Shown piece by piece: positions 18,025-26,734 of a stretch of 64,000 nucleotides of DNA; position 1 is the stretch's first letter; each line of letters opens with the position of its first letter. This DNA is from Variovorax sp. dw_308 (GTDB lineage: Bacteria; Pseudomonadota; Gammaproteobacteria; Burkholderiales; Burkholderiaceae_C), in contig NZ_JAATOM010000023.1 of the NCBI RefSeq assembly GCF_019207085.1, positions 1-64,000 on the forward strand. Direction: 5' to 3'. The notes beneath the pieces are model-generated. The model saw only the letters and a list, made by a program, of their open reading frames with translations, had not been told where the DNA came from and searched no databases. Both the position numbers and the translations under genes were made by a program.

Positions 18025-19068
18025 CTAAAGGCTCTTGACGAAATCTTCCGCCATCTGTCTCAGCGCCGACTGCTGGACGGCCGAGAGCGGCCTGTGCACA
18101 TGCAGCGCCGCGCGCCCGACGGCGTCAAACCGCAAAGTGGCGGCCTTCTTCCCGTTCGCCATCAACGTCTGCGGCTCGATGATGGCGGCATCCGATGCAT
18201 TCGGTGGTGTTACCAGATAGGCCAACACTGCCTTGGGGCCCCGCGGTCCCCGGTGCGCCTCCATCTCCGCAGCGCGCCTGACGAGGCCCGGCTGATCTTC
18301 TTCGAGCGCCTTGTTCAGCAGGGGCGCCCAGCGCAACTGGATGTCCAGCGGCGTCGCAAACGCAGCCACGACATCGTCAGGAAGCTTGGCCAACGCGAGC
18401 GACTTGCCCAGGTTGCTGGGATCGATGCCGAGCGCCGTGGCGAGCTGGCGGTTCGAGCTGAATAGTCCCTGGTCCAAAGCCTTCAGGTACATGACACCCT
18501 GCTCCCACGGAGACAGTTCGGCACGTTCGCGGTTCTCGCGATCCATCTCGACAAAGAGGGTCCGATCGTCGAGGTTGTCGACCACCGCCAGCACCGGCAG
18601 ACCCAGCTGGCGGCAGGCTTCATGGCGACGATGGCCGAACACGATCTCGTAGGCCGCCTCTTCCCCGCCCTTGCCTGGCCGGACCTTGATCGGCTGGACG
18701 TTGCCGCCGGCCTCCATGATTTCCCGCTTCAGGCGCTCGAAATCATCCCCCAGATAGCTGGACGCATGCCGGTTGGCAAAGCGGCTGCGCCCAACCTGAG
18801 CCGGGTCCAGCGACCGCACGGGCTTAGCGCCGTCCCACCCGCGCAAGTCGCTCACCGCTTCGGCCAGCTCTGCCTCCAGCTCGGTGGTCCGCGCGGCACG
18901 TCCGCGCAATTCCTCGTTCTCGCGCAGCAGTTCGGACCGGGCGTCGTTGGCGTGCGCCATCATTGCGCCAGGCGCAGTCTTGGGTCCCTTGGGCTCGCTG
19001 GGCACGGCACCCGCCGGCGCGAGCAGCGACGCGAAATCGATCTTGGATGCTTTGTCTCTGAGGCCCAT
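18025..19068 (-). CDS. parB: ParB partition protein (centromere-binding)
   Basis: ParB binds the centromere, spreads as a CTP-dependent clamp and is moved by ParA. The 347-aa protein has an N-terminal tail (ParA contact), a coiled segment (RSELLRENEELRGRAARTTE), the ParB-N domain with the CTP-binding box EIVFGHRRHEACRQLGLPV, and a following ENRERAELSPWEQGVMY. The helix-turn-helix domain starts near SSNRQLATALGIDPSNLGKS. ATG 19068 has AGGAG 7 bases upstream; GTG 19074 is also open. The parA stop codon lies at 19071-19073, so the two genes are translationally coupled. Five palindromes downstream are the likely binding sites. Confidence 0.94.
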   Translation of the reverse strand: MGLRDKASKIDFASLLAPAGAVPSEPKGPKTAPGAMMAHANDARSELLRENEELRGRAARTTELEAELAEAVSDLRGWDGAKPVRSLDPAQVGRSRFANRHASSYLGDDFERLKREIMEAGGNVQPIKVRPGKGGEEAAYEIVFGHRRHEACRQLGLPVLAVVDNLDDRTLFVEMDRENRERAELSPWEQGVMYLKALDQGLFSSNRQLATALGIDPSNLGKSLALAKLPDDVVAAFATPLDIQLRWAPLLNKALEEDQPGLVRRAAEMEAHRGPRGPKAVLAYLVTPPNASDAAIIEPQTLMANGKKAATLRFDAVGRAALHVHRPLSAVQQSALRQMAEDFVKSL

Positions 19069-19070
19069 GG

Positions 19071-20264
19071 TCACGCTCCTGCAAGGCTATGGCGATCGTC
19101 AAGCTGGCGCGCCCAGACCGCCTCGATCTGCTGCTCCACCAGCTCGCACATCCGGTCATAGGCATCCCGGGCGCGCGCGAAAGTCTTGGAGTTGACCGAT
19201 CCGCGCGGCAGGTCGTACACGGTGCCGAACTCGGCGCTCGCGGTCGCCGCGACGGCTGTCTTGGGAATCTCTATCGGCAGGACCTTGTCGCCGTAGCCCT
19301 CGAGCACCCATTGCCGCACCACCGAGCTGGCGGCGTCGGAGGCCTCGACGCGCGAGAGAAGCACGTCGATGAATTCAAAGCTCTTGTTCTTGCCACGGCT
19401 GCGGATCAACCCGTTGCACAGGTCAGAGAAGAGGTCCCAGAACTGGGCCGAACTTGCAAAATCGAGCGCCGAAGGAGGCAGGGGCATGATGACCCCGTCC
19501 GCAGCCATCAGGGCGTTGATGGTCACATAGGACAGCGAGGGCGGCGTGTCGACCACGATGACGTCGTATTCTTCGCGCGTCGCATCCAGGCCCCGGTCCA
19601 GTACCCGCCAGAACTCGAAGCCGGCGTCCTTGGACTGGCGCGCCGGCAGGATGAATTCGGCGTTGTACAAAAGCGGCGCGGCGCAGACGAGGTCGATGTT
19701 GGGCCAGTAGGTGTTGCGGATCGCGTATTGCAGGCTCTCTTCATCCCCGCTGAAGAGAGGCATGGCCGTGTGCTCGACGTCGACTTCCGCGTCGGGCAAC
19801 ACTCCGAACAGCGTGGTAGCGGAACCCTGCGGGTCTAGGTCCACCAGCAACACGCGGTGCCCGCGCATCGACAGGCCCTGTGCCAGGGTCACCGCGGACG
19901 TCGTCTTGGCGACGCCACCCTTGAAATTCGCGACGGTGATCGTGATCCCGGCCGCTCCCTTGGGGCGGCGGTGAGCCGAGCGAAAGTCTTGGCTCCAGAG
20001 CTGCGCCTCGGCCATGCTCCACTCGCGACGATTGCCATGGATCGAGCCAGCGGGCAGGTCGCCCCGTGTCAGGCGATAGGCGATCTTCGCCTTGTCCACG
20101 CCGCACAGTTCGGCTAGCTGGGCTGCGGTCAGGTTGGGCGCGATCTTGGCCGCCGTGGGGGCCAACATCGCCGTTCGGATGTGCTCCATCATGCCGGCAA
20201 TCTTCTGGGCTTGGATCTCGATGTCCTCGAGCGTCTGTCGACGGATGGTTTGCTTGATATCCAC
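19071..20264 (-). CDS. parA: ParA partition ATPase (type Ia, with N-terminal HTH)
   Basis: ParA is the Walker-type ATPase that positions replicon copies on the nucleoid. The 397-aa length and N-terminal helix-turn-helix (TAAQLAELCGVDKAKIAYRL) mark a type Ia ParA, which usually also represses its own operon. The deviant Walker A is ANFKGGVAKTTSAVTLA, Walker A' is LLVDLDPQGSATTLFG, and Walker B is DVIVVDTPPSLSYVT. The start is GTG 20264. It is the first gene of parAB and is transcribed away from the replication origin. Autorepression by the HTH is inferred from the family. Confidence 0.95.
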   Translation of the reverse strand: MDIKQTIRRQTLEDIEIQAQKIAGMMEHIRTAMLAPTAAKIAPNLTAAQLAELCGVDKAKIAYRLTRGDLPAGSIHGNRREWSMAEAQLWSQDFRSAHRRPKGAAGITITVANFKGGVAKTTSAVTLAQGLSMRGHRVLLVDLDPQGSATTLFGVLPDAEVDVEHTAMPLFSGDEESLQYAIRNTYWPNIDLVCAAPLLYNAEFILPARQSKDAGFEFWRVLDRGLDATREEYDVIVVDTPPSLSYVTINALMAADGVIMPLPPSALDFASSAQFWDLFSDLCNGLIRSRGKNKSFEFIDVLLSRVEASDAASSVVRQWVLEGYGDKVLPIEIPKTAVAATASAEFGTVYDLPRGSVNSKTFARARDAYDRMCELVEQQIEAVWARQLDDRHSLAGA

Positions 20265-20503
20265 GCAAGGTGCTTTCGAAGTTTCAGGGTTATGCGATTA
20301 TGCACAGCACCTACTGAAAATCGAAGAACATGCGCTCCAGCCCACCTGCCAAGCGGCTGTCTTACCCCTTCTCCCGTATTCCGGTTTGTACTGGAACTTG
20401 CCCTGATTCAGGTAAAACTTATTGAATTCAAGAAGTTAGATCGGCTGTTACATTTAATTTTTCTTTATAAATCAACAGCTTACAGCTGATCATTCGCGCA
20501 AAG

Positions 20504-20586
20504 CGTCCGTGATCTAACCGGAACCGTCTGCAGATTACCCGCATCTGTCCGCACTTTTCCAGGAAAGTGTCCGTGCATTCTCAGGC
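20504..20586 (+). repeat. Iteron cluster 1: four degenerate copies at 21-22 bp spacing
   Basis: Copies begin at 20504 (CGTCCGTGATCTAACCGG), 20525 (CGTCTGCAGATTACCC), 20546 (TGTCCGCACTTTTCCAGG) and 20568 (TGTCCGTGCATTCTCAGG). Steps of 21, 21 and 22 bp put all on the same face of the helix. Confidence 0.7.
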
Positions 20587-20655
20587 ACCATGCAAGTTAT
20601 CAACAGGTGCTCCCAAGTGCTTGTCAGATCACGCATCGCGCGGCTGGAGCCCATT

Positions 20656-20840
20656 TGTCCGCGGTTTACTCAGGTCGTCCGGCTGCCCTGCAGACTTGGG
20701 TTGACGGGTCGGCCAGCGCTGGTGTCCGCGTTTTACTCGGGCTCCGAAGTCCGGGAAAGAGCGCCGAATGGACGAAGTGTCGGCGATTTAACCGGCTGTC
20801 TAGGCCCGCCAAGCGCGCAAGTGTCCGCGGATTACTCGGG
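20656..20840 (+). repeat. Iteron cluster 2: four copies, closer to consensus
   Basis: Copies at 20656 (TGTCCGCGGTTTACTCAGG), 20723 (TGTCCGCGTTTTACTCGGG), 20778 (TGTCGGCGATTTAACCGG) and 20822 (TGTCCGCGGATTACTCGGG). Steps of 67, 55 and 44 bp are close to whole helical turns. Confidence 0.82.
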
Positions 20841-20903
20841 GCGCCCCCGGGATCACGATGCATGAGATTTGCGTCCAAAGTTGCTTGGACATATCATCGA
20901 GGC

Positions 20904-22295
20904 ATGAGTTCGACCGTTTCCCTGCCATCGAATCCGTCTGCCAAGGGGCAGGGCGGGGCAGACCCGCTGGAACTGCGCAAGCCGCACGAGATGGTGGTGA
21001 TGGTGCCGCGTTCGGCGCGGGTGACACTCACTGCGCGGCGAATCTATACCGTGCTGCTGCAGGTCTCGCAGGCCCGTCTGGGCTCCATGGAAACCATGCC
21101 GCTGGCGGACTTCCTGTTCGAGGCCCCGCTGGCCACGATCCTTCGGACCACGGGGTCGGACGCGTCCGATCGCACCGCTGCCAAGCGCTATCTCGGCGAG
21201 ATGCGAAGTCTGGAGGTCGACTGGGAGTCGACCGCGCCGGGCGACGGGGTCAAGTGGCGCGGGTTCTCGATGTTGTCGGAAGTCGCCCTCGAGGTGCGCC
21301 GCGGCGAGACCTGGGTCAGCTGGTCGTTTCCGCCCTCCATCATGTCGGCTCTGCGCGAGCCGTCGCGCTGGGCCCGCATCGATCTCGACGTGCTGGCCAG
21401 GCTGGGCACTTATGCATCGGTGGCGCTCTACGAGATTTGCGCCCGGTACCGCGACAATCCCGGCGGCGTCACCAGCCGAAAGCCGGTGGGGTGGTGGACG
21501 GATGCGTTGAGCAACATGCCGGGTGGCGACCGCCGGGAGTGGCGCAAGTTCAAGAACGAACGCATCAAGGAGGCGGTCGACGAGATCAACCAGGAAACCG
21601 ACCTGGAGATCGAGCTGATCGAGCACCGGCAGGGGCGCACGGTCCACGAGGTGCAGTTCGCGGTGCGCCGGCGCAGCAAGGTTGCGGCCGTGCGCACCGG
21701 CACCCAGTCACCGGTCGACGCCAACTTGGTGCTGCGCGCGGAGACGCTCGGGATTCGGGAAATCAAGCTGGATGGCCTGATCAAGGAATTCGGCGATGCG
21801 TTGGTGCGCGAAAAGGTCGAGGCCTTGGAGAAGAGGGCCGCCAACAGCAGCCTGCGGGTCATCGACAACGCCTATTCCTATCTGCGATCGCTGCTGCGCA
21901 ACGACGTGGCCCCCGTTGCCGTGGCGCCAACGGTGGGTGAGGTGCTAGCGACCCCTATCGCAGTCGCCGCGCCCCCGCCATCGCCATCGCCATCGCCATC
22001 GCCATCGCCTCCCCCGGTGGACCCGGTGGGCGAACGCATCCGCGCGATGAAGCGGGAAATCGAAGGTTTGAGCGCTGCGCAGCGTCAGGTCTGGGTTGAA
22101 CGAGCCTTGCAGCAGCTGGCGAGCAAGGGGTTGCTGTCCGGCGTGATCAGCCGGCGCGCGACGCAAGGGGACGTTATGCATGGCTTGCTCGGGTCGGTCA
22201 TCGTCCAGACGTACGCCTCGGCCACCTACGGTCCGCGTTGGAATGAGGGGGCCTCGGACGAGCCCACGCAGGGGCTGCTGCTGCAGCCGGCCTGA
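20904..22295 (+). CDS. Rep_3/RepB-family replication initiator protein
   Basis: Initiators of this family bind iterons through two winged-helix domains and open the origin. The 463-aa protein shows the first winged helix in EMVVMVPRSARVTLTARRIY and the following TVLLQVSQARLGS. The second spans IDLDVLARLGTYASVALYEICARYR to EWRKFKNERIKEAVDEINQE. A Pro-Ser linker coded by a hexanucleotide repeat precedes a C-terminal helical domain (GERIRAMKREIEGLSAAQRQ). The start may be ATG 20904 or ATG 20862; the frame stays open through the iterons, but that extension is not a plausible protein. It is divergent from parA, with the origin between them. Confidence 0.92.
   Translation: MSSTVSLPSNPSAKGQGGADPLELRKPHEMVVMVPRSARVTLTARRIYTVLLQVSQARLGSMETMPLADFLFEAPLATILRTTGSDASDRTAAKRYLGEMRSLEVDWESTAPGDGVKWRGFSMLSEVALEVRRGETWVSWSFPPSIMSALREPSRWARIDLDVLARLGTYASVALYEICARYRDNPGGVTSRKPVGWWTDALSNMPGGDRREWRKFKNERIKEAVDEINQETDLEIELIEHRQGRTVHEVQFAVRRRSKVAAVRTGTQSPVDANLVLRAETLGIREIKLDGLIKEFGDALVREKVEALEKRAANSSLRVIDNAYSYLRSLLRNDVAPVAVAPTVGEVLATPIAVAAPPPSPSPSPSPSPPPVDPVGERIRAMKREIEGLSAAQRQVWVERALQQLASKGLLSGVISRRATQGDVMHGLLGSVIVQTYASATYGPRWNEGASDEPTQGLLLQPA
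21978..22007 (+). repeat. Hexanucleotide repeat (CCATCG) x5 within rep
   Basis: Five perfect tandem CCATCG units encode PSPSPSPSPS, part of the flexible linker between the DNA-binding and C-terminal regions. Copy changes keep the frame. Confidence 0.9.
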
Positions 22296-22388
22296 CGCGC
22301 ACCACGGCGCCGCGGGCGGCGCCAAACCTTCCTGGGAGGCGTGCGCGGTGCAGCGTGGCCACCGGATGCCTCGGCAGGAAAGCTACCC

Positions 22389-22565
22389 TCAGATCCGGAT
22401 CGCCAATATCGCCACGACGAGAGACACGACGAAGATCAAGCCGGCGACATTCCGACGCCACGTTCTCGCAGAGAGTTCGCTTCGAATTCGCCGTTCCAGT
22501 TTCAGCGACTGCTTCACGCTGGGACGGCCCGGGAAGTCGTCGCCGCCGTCAGCGCCGCGGGCCAT
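22389..22565 (-). CDS. Small tail-anchored membrane protein, 58 aa
   Basis: MARGADGGDDFPGRPSVKQS and a basic helix (LKLERRIRSELSARTWRRN) precede one C-terminal membrane span (VAGLIFVVSLVVAILAIRI), so the protein is probably tail-anchored with its N-terminus in the cytoplasm. GAGGAG lies five bases upstream of ATG 22565, a strong ribosome-binding site. Function unknown. A second protein of the same design is encoded about 250 bp upstream on the same strand. Confidence 0.72.
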   Translation of the reverse strand: MARGADGGDDFPGRPSVKQSLKLERRIRSELSARTWRRNVAGLIFVVSLVVAILAIRI

Positions 22566-22812
22566 CACTGCTCCTCGCGGAGATAGGAACGCACGAGGAG
22601 TCTTGCGGCCGATGCGTGCCATGTTGCGCCAACTGGCGCGTTCCGTGTGGGTCGCTGCGGGACCATGGTGCGGATGACGAACATGAGGCCGCTGACGATG
22701 CCGAAGTTGTTCTTTCGCTCGGTTGCAGCCGGGAATCGGTGAGCCAGTCATCGAGCCTGGAGCGGGGGGAGGCCAGGCAGGAGGGAAAGTTGCGACGCAT
22801 GGTCGAACGCCT

Positions 22813-23007
22813 TCAGCGCAACACCATCGAAATCAGCGACAGTACGAGGGCGAACATCAGCGACACCACGAGGGTTGCCTTCGGCCAGACCATCTTCTCT
22901 GCACTGCGCGACTGCTCAAGCGCTTGGAAGCCGGTCGACGACAGGGGGGCGGCTTTGGTCGGACGTTCGTGCCACCACGGGTGGTCATCGGGCGAATGTT
23001 TCTTCAT
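22813..23007 (-). CDS. Small tail-anchored membrane protein, 64 aa
   Basis: MKKHSPDDHPWWHERPTKAA begins a hydrophilic part of about 40 residues, followed by one C-terminal span (KATLVVSLMFALVLSLISMVLR). The architecture repeats that of the neighbour at 22389-22565, although the sequences differ. No clear ribosome-binding site precedes ATG 23007. Function unknown. The frame is open further upstream but the added residues look non-coding. Confidence 0.62.
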   Translation of the reverse strand: MKKHSPDDHPWWHERPTKAAPLSSTGFQALEQSRSAEKMVWPKATLVVSLMFALVLSLISMVLR

Positions 23008-23437
23008 GTAAATGATTATGGCCGCCGGTAATACGTAAGTTCTACCGCAGGGAGGGTGGGCGCGAGTTCCGTGACTTTTTCCCGGGACATGGCTGTGGAG
23101 CGTGGAGGGCTTGGCCGAAAGGGTGGCGATGGTGCGGCCAGCAGCCTGCTGCGCACGATCGACCCGGGATTGGAAGGAGGTCGCCTCACGATCCTCAACG
23201 TGCCGCGATGACACTGCGTTTGCCTTCGTTGGCCAACGATCGAAGCCGAGATGCTCGATGCCGTCGCTGAAGATTGCACGTCGCCGCCCTGCGCCGCGCG
23301 ACGATTTCGCCCGGACTTTTCACCGGTAAGCCGAGTGGCCGTTGATCGAAGCGGCTGACGCAGGCCGGCGTCAACTACCTTCTATGACCCGGCAGCAACG
23401 CTGTGGAAGTGAAACCCTGACGAACGAAAAATCTTAT
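23008..23437. other. Region without a recognised gene
   Basis: Nothing supported on either strand; short frames here have shadow-like Arg/Ser/Pro composition. Confidence 0.4.
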
Positions 23438-23728
23438 TCAAGCGCAGTAGGCAATTGCAAAACGGTCTGCCAAAGAGGAAGCCGCTTGTCGTTCGAGCGT
23501 CGCGCCGGGCCTGAGGAGCGTAGAGGCCATGAGCGTCATGTCCACCAAGTCGCACCCCTGACCATGCAGACGCTCGCGCTCTATCAAGTCAATGAACTCC
23601 CCAGGGGTCGCCTGATTGGCTCTTCGCATTTGTCCCAAGTCGCCGATCGTCGGCACCCTCGGCTCGGGGGGCGTTCCGCAAGCAATCTCACCAATCACCA
23701 TCGGATGGACGAGCACTCGGTCGGCTTC
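23438..23728 (-). pseudogene. VapC-type PIN-domain toxin remnant
   Basis: The segment EADRVLVHPMVIGEIACGTP, then TPGEFIDLIERERLHGQGCD and LVDMTLMASTLLRPGATL, matches the latter two thirds of VapC toxins (the typical order is RVLVHPxVIGELACG, then a helix and GLVDxxLLAS). The N-terminal catalytic Asp motif (ILVDTSVW) is absent upstream, and the usual WTxDKRL before the last helix is missing, so an internal deletion is likely as well. No VapB antitoxin gene is next to it. Not functional. Confidence 0.7.
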
Positions 23729-24232
23729 GATCCAGCGCCCATAGCTGGGACCAAAGGGACCCCGTGTCTCATCCAGCCTCGCATCTCGAATAAATTGATG
23801 ATAAATATTCTTATCATCAACTAAATGGACGCTTCGTGGACTGGTGATGTCCGGCCCGGTTGAAGCGTCGCATGAAGAGGCACGCGCAAGTGCTCGCCAG
23901 CATGCTGTTTGGAAAGGACGTGGAATTCGGCACGCAGGAACCGTCCGTGGTCCGCCATGAGTCAGTGCCGGCCAGGCAACGCAACGGGAAAAGTGCCAGG
24001 CCCGATTTGGGAGCGCATTGAGCAGGGCAGTGGGGAACCTGAGACCAAGTGGAGAAAGAAGCGCTATGTACGCGGTAGGCATTCAAAGGCCGGGATTCTG
24101 GGGCGGTGCGGGCGGCGAGGGCGTCCACCCGCGCTTTGCGCTTCAAAATGGCGCTCCCACGCGACCTCCTTCTGAAACTGACATCTTTTGAAACGACCGT
24201 CTGCGATCTACTCGGGTAGCGATCAACCGCTG
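23729..24232. other. Region without a recognised gene
   Basis: No supported gene. ATAAATATTCTTATCATCAA near 23800 is a short AT-rich patch; the rest reads as non-coding in all frames or as fragments I cannot identify. Confidence 0.4.
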
Positions 24233-24517
24233 ATGGACCTTCCGACCTCCGATAGTGTTCTGGAACTCGACGACCAGCAGCTCGCCGGCTTGGCCGCGAA
24301 CTGGCGCGCGCGGGCGGGCTATGGGGACCGCGCCGCGTTCGGCGCCGCGCAGGTGCTGGAGGTCGAGCGGCGGCGCCGGCTGCGGGCCACACAACCGCTG
24401 GCCACGCAACTTCAGGGACTGCTCGCGCCGCCGCGCCCGAAGGCAGCGTGGTGGAAATTCTGGTCGAAGGCACCCGAGCGCCAGTTCGACAACCCCGACA
24501 ACGTCGCGTCGCAATGA
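24233..24517 (+). CDS. Small WWKFW-motif protein, paralogue of the gene at 12737-13012
   Basis: About 94 aa from ATG 24233 (MDLPTSDSVLELDDQQLAGL). A helical body (AANWRARAGYGDRAAFGAAQ, VLEVERRRRLRATQPLATQ) and a tail with KAAWWKFWSKAPER match the protein at 12737-13012 in order and key residues: an LAxxWRxRA helix, an LExExRRRxR helix and WW(R/K)FW. Its stop overlaps the start of the recombinase gene by ATGA, so the two are translationally coupled. This tight linkage suggests it assists or regulates the recombinase. An upstream ATG at 24188 would add 15 residues. Confidence 0.75.
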   Translation: MDLPTSDSVLELDDQQLAGLAANWRARAGYGDRAAFGAAQVLEVERRRRLRATQPLATQLQGLLAPPRPKAAWWKFWSKAPERQFDNPDNVASQ

Positions 24518-26475
24518 AAAAGAACGAAGCGCCTCGCAAACTCCACAGCGGGCACTTTGCGTTCATGCGCGCACTCGTCCAGGGCCTGGACGAAAAGTCG
24601 AGCTGGAACCGGTATTTGCATCTGGAAGGCGAGTACACGGACCTGCGCACGGTGCGGCGCACGATCGCCTGGATCCGTGACCAGTTCGCCGCGGCCGCGC
24701 GGCGCGAGAACAAGCCCGGCACCGCGCGGCTGATCCTCATGGACGCCGAGCGCTTTGCGGCGGCGCCGGCGCTGCCGACCCTGGCCGAGTTCGCCGCGGC
24801 CAACGGGCTGGAGGACTTTTCGGAAGAGGAGCAGCTCGAGGCCTATCAGGACGCGTATCCCCAGAAAGAAAAGGGTGGAGGGCAGGGCGGCGGACAGGGC
24901 GGCGGAAAGTACGGCGGGAGTAGGGGGGCGGGGCGGCCCTCTCGCCGTGCGCGCCTCGTCGAGCACCAGCTCGAAGCGCTGCGCTGGCTGCAGGGGCTCG
25001 TGGCCCAGGATCCGAAGCCCGGGGACAGCGTCGCGGCATGGCTCAACCCTTCCATGGCCACGCGGCTCGAGCGTGCCGGCCTCACCACCCTGGCGGCCCT
25101 GGTCGGGCGTATCAACGGCGTCGGCGCACGCTGGTGGGCCATGGTGCCAGGGGTGGGGGAGGGCAAGGCGGCCCGCATCGTCGAGTGGCTGCAGGCGAAC
25201 GAAGCCCTCCTGGGCCTGCGTGTCGGTGTCCATGTCGCGCAGCCGCGCATGCAGCTCGCCAGCGCCACCCTCGAGGCCGTGGTGCCGGCGGCGACGGCGA
25301 TCCGGCCCTACGAGAAGTTCGTGCTGCCGGGCGGACTCGACGGAAGAGCGGGGCGGTTTCGCGCGCCGCCGGAGAAGTGTTTGTTGACGGCGGGCAATGA
25401 CCACGAGGCGATCGGGGCGTGGCTGGCCTCGAAGCAGCCCGCCAGCGGCAAGGCGGCGTTGTCGGCGACGCAGCGCGCCTACCGCAAGGAAGCGGAGCGG
25501 CTGTTGTTGTGGGCGGTGCTGGAGCGGAAAAAGGCGCTGTCATCGCTGGCGCTCGAGGATGCAGCTGCGTATCGGGACTTTTTGGCCGATCCACCCGTGG
25601 CCTGGTGCGGGCCGCGCCACCACCAGCGCTGGTCACCGCTGTGGCGCCCGCTCGAAGGTCCGTTGAACCCGATGACCCTCCGGCAGTCGCTGATCGTCGT
25701 GCGCACCCTGTTTGCCTTTTTGGTGCGCCAGGGTTATCTGGTGGGCAATCCGTTTGCGGCAGTGGCCATCCCGGTTCACCATCCCCCGCGGCCGTTGGGT
25801 TCGAGCCGGGCCTTGACCTTCGCGCAGTGGGACCATATCGATGCGTTGCTCGAGAGACATGGCGAGACGGAAGCCGACAGGCGCCTGCGCCGGGGCATGC
25901 GCTGGCTCTATGCGACGGGGCTGCGCCTGGCCGAGATCACGAGCGTGCGGTGCGAAGACCTGACGCAGGTCGATTACCGGGCTGCCGATGGGAGCACTGC
26001 TTCGCACTGGCTGCTGGCCGTGATCGGCAAGGGCAACCGCAGCCGCGAGGTGCCGGTGCCGGCCGAGTTCGTCGAGGAACTCGGTGATGAGTTGGCCCGG
26101 CATGGATTCGAGCGCCAGGTCAGTGCGGTGAGCAACCGCGGCATCCATGTGATGAGTCGCTTCGATGACGAACGTAAACGGCCGGCGGCGTGGTCGGCCT
26201 CGGGGCTGTACCAGGCGATCAAGGCATTTCTTGCACAGGCCGCCGAGGGGCTCGATGGCGCCGATGCGCTGCAGCTGAAAAAGGCCAGCACCCACTGGTT
26301 GCGCCATTCGCACGGGTCGCACGCGCTGCAGGGCAGGGAAGGGCAGGCGCCCGTGCCGCTGCAGATCGTGCAGAACAACCTGGGCCATGTGTCCGTCGGG
26401 ACGACCTCCCTCTATTTGACGACGGAGCGCGATGAGAGACTCAAGGCGATGCGGGGGTTCTGGAAATCGAGATGA
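24514..26475 (+). CDS. Large tyrosine recombinase (phage integrase family, DUF3701-like region), copy B
   Basis: 653 aa, with the same domain order as the protein at 14208-16148. The start MKKNEAPRKLHSGHFAFMRA is followed by a Gly-rich insert (GGGQGGGQGGGKYGGSRG), an HhH-like stretch (MVPGVGEGKAARIVEWL), the core-binding domain (AYRKEAERLLLWAVLERKKA) and the catalytic domain. Catalytic residues are Arg in YATGLRLAEITS, Lys in VIGKGNRSREVPV, HxxR in HWLRHSHGSHA, His in QNNLGHVSV and Tyr in TTSLYLTT. ATG 24514 overlaps the preceding stop by 4 bp. It is intact and points away from rep. With copy A it brackets the replication core in inverted orientation. Confidence 0.92.
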   Translation: MKKNEAPRKLHSGHFAFMRALVQGLDEKSSWNRYLHLEGEYTDLRTVRRTIAWIRDQFAAAARRENKPGTARLILMDAERFAAAPALPTLAEFAAANGLEDFSEEEQLEAYQDAYPQKEKGGGQGGGQGGGKYGGSRGAGRPSRRARLVEHQLEALRWLQGLVAQDPKPGDSVAAWLNPSMATRLERAGLTTLAALVGRINGVGARWWAMVPGVGEGKAARIVEWLQANEALLGLRVGVHVAQPRMQLASATLEAVVPAATAIRPYEKFVLPGGLDGRAGRFRAPPEKCLLTAGNDHEAIGAWLASKQPASGKAALSATQRAYRKEAERLLLWAVLERKKALSSLALEDAAAYRDFLADPPVAWCGPRHHQRWSPLWRPLEGPLNPMTLRQSLIVVRTLFAFLVRQGYLVGNPFAAVAIPVHHPPRPLGSSRALTFAQWDHIDALLERHGETEADRRLRRGMRWLYATGLRLAEITSVRCEDLTQVDYRAADGSTASHWLLAVIGKGNRSREVPVPAEFVEELGDELARHGFERQVSAVSNRGIHVMSRFDDERKRPAAWSASGLYQAIKAFLAQAAEGLDGADALQLKKASTHWLRHSHGSHALQGREGQAPVPLQIVQNNLGHVSVGTTSLYLTTERDERLKAMRGFWKSR

Positions 26476-26551
26476 TCAGACGCGCGTCGCCTCGTTCGTC
26501 ATTGCGGTTCGCGCCGCCAGCCTTGGATCCGGCCAAAGGCATCGCTTCGTA

Positions 26552-26734
26552 TCAGTCGTGGTCGTCCGGATGCGGCGAGTTCTGGGCCTCCTCGGAACTG
26601 ACAGTGCCTTCTTCGACGTGCACATCCGCGACGCGAGCCTGTGCCTCGTTCCTGGCCTGCTCGAGCAGCGCCTCCTCTTCCTCTTTGGTGGGGACGGGAG
26701 CAGAAGGTGCTGGGGGTGTCGTAGGATCGTTCAT
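26552..26734 (-). CDS. Small acidic Pro-rich protein, 60 aa
   Basis: MNDPTTPPAPSAPVPTKEEE, then a charged helix (ALLEQARNEAQARVADVHVE) and an acidic tail (SPHPDDHD). AAGGAG six bases upstream of ATG 26734 supports translation. No family recognised. It is convergent with the recombinase gene. Confidence 0.65.
   Translation of the reverse strand: MNDPTTPPAPSAPVPTKEEEEALLEQARNEAQARVADVHVEEGTVSSEEAQNSPHPDDHD

Larger units (their letters stand above)
20405..20861. other. Replication origin (oriV) with iterons and AT-rich segment
   Basis: Between parA and rep, and free of genes. An AT-rich stretch at about 20405-20485 is a likely unwinding element. It is followed by two iteron clusters (20504-20586 and 20656-20840) and a DnaA-box-like TTATCAACA at 20597-20605, one mismatch from TTATCCACA. 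This is the usual arrangement for iteron plasmids of the Rep_3 type, where initiator and DnaA open the origin. Direction of replication cannot be read from this. Confidence 0.85.

Noticed and set aside
20607..20903. N-terminal extension of the replication initiator
   Set aside because: The extra 99 codons span the iterons and have non-protein-like composition; initiator homology begins after ATG 20904.
23817..24803. A 328-codon minus-strand frame
   Set aside because: Overlaps the WWKFW gene and recombinase start antisense; composition is shadow-like.
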